This document shows, piece after piece, positions 58,301-64,000 of a stretch of DNA of 64,000 nt. The DNA comes from Bimastos eiseni (Eukaryota > Annelida > Clitellata > Crassiclitellata > Lumbricidae): positions 20,493,581-20,557,580 of the forward strand of contig OY365810.1 of the NCBI GenBank assembly GCA_959347315.1, read 5' to 3'. The notes beneath the pieces are model-generated. The model made no database searches and was not told the origin of the DNA. It was given only the letters and a program-made list of their open reading frames with translations. The translations under genes were made by a program, and so were the position numbers. Each line of letters opens with the position of its first letter. The first letter of the stretch is position 1.

Positions 58301-59267
58301 GGAAGAGATTAATACCAATTATACAACTAAGTGTTCTGCAACCTTATGTAGCTCACATTTATAAATAAAAGGCGAAACTATAAACGGAGAAGGTGGGTTG
58401 TTGAGTTTAAAAAGGTATAAAATTCACCGAAGCTTTAAACTGAACTTGTGATGAAATAAGAGGTAGGCTCACAATTGTCTTCCTTTTTCACAAGTTAAAT
58501 CTTACATAACATAGTATAAACATCGCAAGGAGCGACTAAGAGCTGACCTTGTTATAAGACAACAGCATCGTTGCTGTGGAATTCAGTCTAATATGTAACT
58601 TGTATAATCATCGCAATGGTTGGAGGATCGGTCTTCATGTATCCTTCACAATCTGTGAGCTCTATGGTATGACTTTGTAGGCCCTTCACTCGTCGAAATG
58701 CCTTATCCACTCCTGCTATGGAAGACTACGCTTGTTTTCAACCAGCTGTTAACCTCTTAAAATAAAACATTTTCTGTTTTGGTTCGATCAATCAATCAAC
58801 AATAACCGACTCTGAGATTTTCCATCTCGGTTGCATCTTTCTCGATCGACCAATCCATTTCCAACCGTCCATTCTCTCAATTAATTATTGAACACTTCGA
58901 TATGTGGCACTTTGAGACTGTTAGCTGCGTTCTGATAGGCAAAATACAGGCGTTGCATGTTCACATATGCATAAGACTGGTTTCTCTAGCGCTTCGTTTA
59001 GCAAAGATCTTCAGATTATACCAGGTAACATTAGTGCCTACAAATAATGGCGCAATCAACCTCATAAGTCCTATTAAGTCGGATGTCCAAACATTTATTG
59101 AGGTCTTATCGACATTGGTTGACGAGGATATAAGTAAGATAGGAAGAAAATAGGAAGTAGCACCGTCTAAAGGCATCATGATCTGCATTATAAAAAGTTT
59201 TACAGATAACTTTGTTCTAAATAATGCCATGAGTAATACATTGCGATATCATACGACGCATTGTAGC

Positions 59268-59307
<40 letters not shown>

Positions 59308-60289
59308 TACAATCTAACATGCCAGACATAGTAATACCATTCATGTAGAATTTTCGGTGTCATCTTTGGAAATCACGCGGAGGGGAAAGCTAACAGTTGC
59401 ACGATGCAGTCTTCCATATTCTGTAAACTATCTTATTTATTCTGTACTAGCTTGGCACTCGGCGTTCGCCCGGGTTGAGACAGGATTTGGCCCTGGAGAG
59501 GAGGAAGACGGCAGCCGCGGGTTTCACCAACCCCTGTACTGGGTGTCCGAGGTGTTCCCCGAGCGAACGGCAAAGGTTTCGAGCCCTAAAAGTGTGCAAA
59601 TGCGTACAGAGTACAAACCCATCCGACCGGCTGTGCAAACGTATATCTTCTGAACAAAAGGTGTGGCAGACAGATATTATATGCAGATATTTTGAACCTC
59701 TGATGCGGCCCTAGTTTATAGCTACATGTAATCCTGCTTTTTAAGTTCGTTCAATCTTAATACTGTTGGATACTCATCTAATGCGCGTTTATGACCGTCG
59801 ATACTTTGTTGTATCATTGTATGGCTGCCTAAACAGCAATGGTGAGCAACCACTTCGATTATTTATCCCATACTCAGCTAATGCACTTTCTTCCATTGCA
59901 TTGCCTCATCTAAAATTAAACGTCTAATAATAATCCAGAATAATCCGTATAACCACTAAAGCACAAACACCATCACAAACATCTCAATACTCCAATGTAT
60001 ACAATACATATGCCAGATATTCGCGTCCACCGCCCAGGTCAACTCGCCTTTTGTCAAAACTTATAATTTCTTAGGCCATAGGAGTATCCTCTTTCCAATC
60101 ATGCAACCGATCCATTATCTAGGATGTGCCAACTTTTTGGCACAAAAGCGCGGACGACAGGAAAGGTTTAGGTGTCCAAAAGGTGATCACGGTATATCCA
60201 GTGATTGCGGATTGATACAGATAAAACAAAAATGAGGGAAGTCTGCAGATATAATCAAATAATCTGCTGATATGATTTGCAGATATAAG
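55371..60289. other. No recognisable host gene
   Basis: Only simple repeats, the 56427-56501 palindrome, a (GGA)n run (58165-58210), an (AAT)n run (59268-59303) and a possible diverged SINE (about 59450-59690). The tail of the last (CTTCTGAACAAAAGGTGTGG) resembles that of the tRNA-SINEs. Frames here lack known motifs. Confidence 0.45.
56427..56501. repeat. Near-perfect 75-bp palindrome
   Basis: Arms of 37 bp, starting CACACTTGCAATGCATGGTT, with one mismatch and a single central base. Confidence 0.95.
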
Positions 60290-60838
60290 CGGTATCGCGT
60301 CAATTGATCCCCCGTCAGTTGATACCCGTCAATTGGTCCCCTAGTCAATTGATCCCCTCGTCAATTGATCCCCTCAAATCTCTAGGCTTTGCGCCACACA
60401 GACTTGTAGCTGATACTATTAGTTAACAAAAGATTGATGTTATACAGATTTACAAAATAACGTTATAAAATAACAAATTAATGCCCAGGCTTCGTGTCAC
60501 TCCGCTCTGTAACCGCTTACGACCGTTCGGGAATTCTTTAATATATCAGGGCAATGGCTCATTTATCCCATGCATAGACGCTTATGCTTAGGACTTTATG
60601 CTGATAAACTAATCATATCATGACTCTCAAAAATTACGCTTTTCAACGGCTTTTGTATTTTTTATCATTCTAACATTCGTGCTCTTTTACATCGTTCTTT
60701 TAATAAATGGAGAAAGTCGAAAGTTGATCATGAATGTTAAATCAATTGGGCTGGGTTCAAAAGGCATGGGATCAATTGACGAAGGGACAATTGACGGAAG
60801 ATCAATTGACGGGGATCAACTGACGATTCCCCCAATCA
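60290..60838. mobile_element. Foldback-type element with GTCAATTGATCCC arrays
   Basis: The left arm (60295-60385) contains five tandem GTCAATTGATCCC-like units. The right arm (about 60765-60832) contains four of the same unit inverted. The middle of about 380 bp encodes nothing recognised. Outer ends, both read inwards, are GGTATCGCGTCAATTGATCC and GGGGGAATCGTCAGTTGATC. CAGATATAATCA repeats flank both sides (60243-60290 and 60850-60885). No clear target duplication. Confidence 0.7.
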
Positions 60839-60983
60839 AAAGACGTAGAACCATATAATCAGATATCTGCAGATATAATCAATCAATCAATATCGTTTTT
60901 ATTGACTCCAATCACAGTAATTATTTAACAGTACATACACACAACCATTGCCAGTATAATTAAAAATAGTACGATATTCGTGA

Positions 60984-61054
60984 GTATCTAAACGAAAAAC
61001 GTCCCTTCACACTTCATCTGTTTTAAAGTGTGAAGACATTTTTCGTTTAGACAC
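60984..61054. ncRNA. Pre-miRNA-like hairpin (candidate)
   Basis: Left arm 60984-61014 and right arm 61025-61054 share GTRTCTAAACGAAAAAYGTC and TTCACACTT when one is reverse-complemented. The stem is about 29 bp with one 2-base bulge and two wobbles; the loop is 10 bases. It may alternatively be a tiny inverted-repeat element. Confidence 0.3.
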
Positions 61055-61164
61055 TTCAAGGAATCTGAAGTCAATTCCTTTGAAATTCTATTTTCAATTG
61101 ATTTGGTTCAAAACTGGTTTGATTGACTATTATTAAGTCTACCTAAATAGAACGGGTCTGATGA

Positions 61165-61310
61165 TAAGAGATATGGTCAAATAGATGTAGGATTGACGAA
61201 GAGCAGTATCCCTGAATACAGACTAGATTGATGAAAAGATGTATCCTTAAATAGAAGTTGGATTTATGAAGGTATTGATTTGCCTGAGTGGAAGTTGGAT
61301 TGATGACAAT
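61165..61310 (+). repeat. Degenerate about 35-bp tandem repeat
   Basis: Four spaced units around the motif AGTTGGATTGATGAAG (near 61188, 61225, 61258 and 61292). Confidence 0.6.
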
Positions 61311-63155
61311 GATCATGGTCATTGTCATTGGTCATTTGATTCCAAGGGTTCAATACGTGCGTGTTAAAGCGCTATATGAAAGAATGACTAACGGACGGAC
61401 AATTAAATCATCAATAATTGGAATTGTCATCAGATGCCATTATTGAATCATTTACACGCGATAACATGCTTTGTAATGATCGCGCAGTGATTTTCAACGC
61501 GCGGTAATTAACGGCTCGGTTCTGGGCTGTCGGCTATTGAATGGTGCCGAATAATACGTAGAGGAGCCTGTAGCAAATAATGCTAGACCCTATTACTTGA
61601 GCAACTGGGATAATGCGGAATTCAATGACAATTTAGTTCGTTCAAGAGTTGAATTGCAGTTTGGGATATAAATCTGTTGGAAAAATTCAAAATTGAGGCG
61701 AGTAGTGCATGGAGAACAGTGGAGTGCGAGAAATGAACGATGATGAGCGGGTGGAACGGGGTGGTTGGGAGAGTGAACAACAGATCGAGAGGATACCTTG
61801 AATGGTGTGTGCAAGGTTAACAGTACGACTTTGAAGTAGATTTTAGACACTCTAGTCATTTAGGAACTGGAGTGATTTATGTTGATGCATCGGTGTCCCC
61901 GGTAAGTTAACGTGCAAATAGGAAACATCAGTTCCTAAGATAATGCAAGAACACACGAGGAGAAGAAGCAGATATTGCTCCTCACCTCATCGCCATAGAT
62001 AAAAGAACCAGATGGACAGAGTGGAACTAGAACCAATACGAATAATGGCTACGTCGAATAACCGGAAATGCTAAATTCCAACAATAATGACGAGAGAGAA
62101 GATGCAGCAATAGCTTTCCATCATTTACGAACCAAGGATGATAGATAGCGACCAGACTCAGGACATTCATGCAGCAGATAAAACTGCGTCTTATGAATGT
62201 TGTTTTGATGAAGATCAGAATTTGTCTTTATATCAGTTGAGTTTATCTGGAATGTCAAGGATTATTTCTGTACATTTGCAGACAATGAGTTGAGTCTGTA
62301 ATTCCAATTCATTCCAAGGGAACGACTTGACTTTGCAGATTCATTTTGCAACTAGGAGAGTGGTCGAGCGCATTGGTTCATTCTCATTTCTGAACATAGA
62401 AGTCAGTTGGAGAGGCATTGGCTGCTCCTCTCTCATCATTCCTCGGATCACACTGTATATAGGCTATCAGACACAGTATACACATGTGTGAGAACTTTTT
62501 ACTTTTCTGCATCGCCTATTCTAGTTGTGGGTTTCTAGTTCTGTACTGCATTGGGTTAGTAGTTGTCTCAGCCAACCCACTCGATATCAATATTTAATTG
62601 ACTATCATTTATCAAGTGCTATTTAAGACGTAGAATTCTGCAGAATTGTGCTTTTATTCCTTCGTTATCCACATTATCCAGATCAACTTTAGACATTTAT
62701 GCTGAATCTAATTCAGAACAGCTGTCTTAATTTAAGATTATAATAAAATAAATATTGTTTAATAATTATAACAATGCGATGCAAATGGACATGATGGATG
62801 GACGGACGGAAATTGAATCCAGTCTGCGGCTGAAGTATGATGACTAAGTGATTGACTTAGGACAATTCCTAGGGAATCGATGCATGAAATAGTGGGAGTT
62901 GTCGGTCTTAAATACTCTTAAATACTCTTAAATGCTCTTTTTATGGATAGCAAGTGACCAGAAAGAAGTGAATCAGAGCGAATGCAGACTGAGCAGCGAC
63001 AATGAGAGATGATGTAAGTAGTGGAAAAAATCGAGGCCAACCCTGAGGGATTGTTCAAGAAGGTGGTCGTCGTGACAGAGAGTTCCGGCGAACTATCGAA
63101 CTTGTAACTGATATAATATGCATCTTTATTGAAGAAATAGTCGAAAGAAAACTAA
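61311..63155. other. No recognisable gene
   Basis: No coding exon recognised. A 12-bp CTCTTAAATACT unit repeats three times at 62913-62938. If 63156-63876 belongs to a retroelement, its promoter or LTR would lie here, but I could not delimit one. Confidence 0.4.
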
Positions 63156-63876
63156 TACCGAGTGTTCTGTGAGGAAGTGATAATCGGTTCGAAAAGGAAC
63201 GACCGAGAGACAATTAGACAGAAATTGAAGGAACGACCAGACGAGATTAGTTCGGAAGAGAAGAATCGAGACGAAAGAAAAACCAAGTTAAATCTTATAA
63301 GTAGATTTGTTCGGAACGAAGAAAGGAGGAGCAGATTAGACTGGAACGGACGAAAGACTCTCCTATCAATGTAAGCTAACCATGTTTTAATTTCATACGG
63401 AACTCATTATGATTTTATATATGATATTAATAATTATAAATTTATCTGACTAATTAATGTTTAGAGAAGTAAATATGTCTCAAGAATCTTTCGATGGAAT
63501 TTTGATCAAAGAGAATGTGGGAGAAGGAGAAGAAGAAGTCAGCAGGACAAATACTCCAATGTATCACCCTACATCTGCCATGGAAAACATGATGGACCGA
63601 CAGTTGCAGATGATGTGACAGATACAAGAAAATATAGCTAAGATGACCGAGAAGTTGACAGATAATGAAATGCGGATGATTGAAAGTGAGAAGAGAGTAT
63701 CAAACATAATGCAAAGACTGAAGGAACCGGATGAGACATTACTTGAAATTGTTAATCTTCTCAGACGGACAGAAAAAGTAACCCCGACCGACGTTGCAAG
63801 TAGTCAATTGATACAGTTCCCGATAATGCAACGAAATGCCATAGTATCGAAACGAACCTATAGGCCTACTGTATGA
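63156..63876 (+). CDS. Unidentified, possibly spliced coding segment (one internal stop)
   Basis: The open frame 63156-63370 (very charged: KRNDRETIRQKLKERPDE, SSEEKNRDERKTKLN) ends at AAT/GTAAGC. An acceptor TAATGTTTAG at 63455-63464 joins it in the same frame to 63465-63618 (VNMSQESFDGILIKENVGEG). After a single TGA at 63616 the same frame continues to 63876 (MTEKLTDNEMRMIESEKRVS), with coiled-coil-like heptads. It is not a family I recognise. A retrotransposon gag-like protein or a decayed host gene are the options. The internal stop argues that it is inactive or that the join is chance. Confidence 0.3.
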
Positions 63877-64000
63877 AGACAGCAGTAGCTTTCCTTAATG
63901 GCTCCGCGCATGCTCCACTCTGGACCACTAGAGAAACCGATACATCGGGAAGACAAGTGACGGGCTAAATGTGGAAAGTGAAGGGATTAACTTACGGAGA

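Overview
This is a stretch of an animal nuclear genome. It contains two multi-exon, same-strand (+) protein genes with GT-AG introns, in a background crowded with transposable elements, minisatellites and microsatellites. One gene encodes a FOXO-type forkhead factor and the other a tryptophan hydroxylase (TPH, the serotonin-pathway enzyme). Together with CR1/jockey-like LINEs, tRNA-derived SINEs, hAT, Tc1/mariner and foldback DNA elements, they point to a bilaterian invertebrate. I cannot fix the phylum from sequence alone. There are no bacterial operons, rRNA genes or CRISPR arrays.

Layout. 1-13.2 kb: no host gene recognised; LINE reverse-transcriptase remnants (299-1400, 8164-8590), a tRNA-SINE (4782-5003), a foldback element with an 8-bp target duplication (6803-7570) and a hAT-like element (10290-11394). 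13.2-30.7 kb: the FOXO gene. Exon 1 (13203-13598) carries the N-terminus and the first part of the forkhead domain. A 15.5-kb repeat-filled intron splits the domain at the Gly-Trp-Lys/Asn-Ser-Ile position. Exon 2 (29065-30666) holds the recognition helix and the rest of the protein (about 665 aa in all). 30.7-41.8 kb: spacer with a CR1 LINE (31235-32790), a MITE, a 130-bp tandem duplication, a 1-kb minisatellite of 20-bp units (37190-38175) and a Tc1/mariner relic (39473-40627). 41.8-54.1 kb: the TPH gene, twelve exons that join in a continuous frame to about 442 aa, with the ACT-type regulatory region, catalytic core (both His ligands and the Glu ligand of iron present) and C-terminal oligomerisation tail. 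Several of its introns contain transposons. 54.1-64 kb: no firm host gene; CR1 remnant, palindromes, a second foldback element, and at the right edge a possible spliced coding segment (63156-63876) that runs on beyond the window.

The two host genes are biologically connected in other animals (insulin/FOXO signalling and serotonin), but nothing here shows co-regulation; they are simply head-to-tail neighbours about 11 kb apart. The points most worth following up are the FOXO protein's eroded AKT sites, an inverted decayed copy of the FOXO forkhead exon inside its own intron, transposons lying within tens of bases of TPH splice sites, several long palindromes or hairpins including a pre-miRNA-like one in a TPH intron, and structured repeat families (foldback elements, and elements with direct minisatellite ends) that look undescribed.
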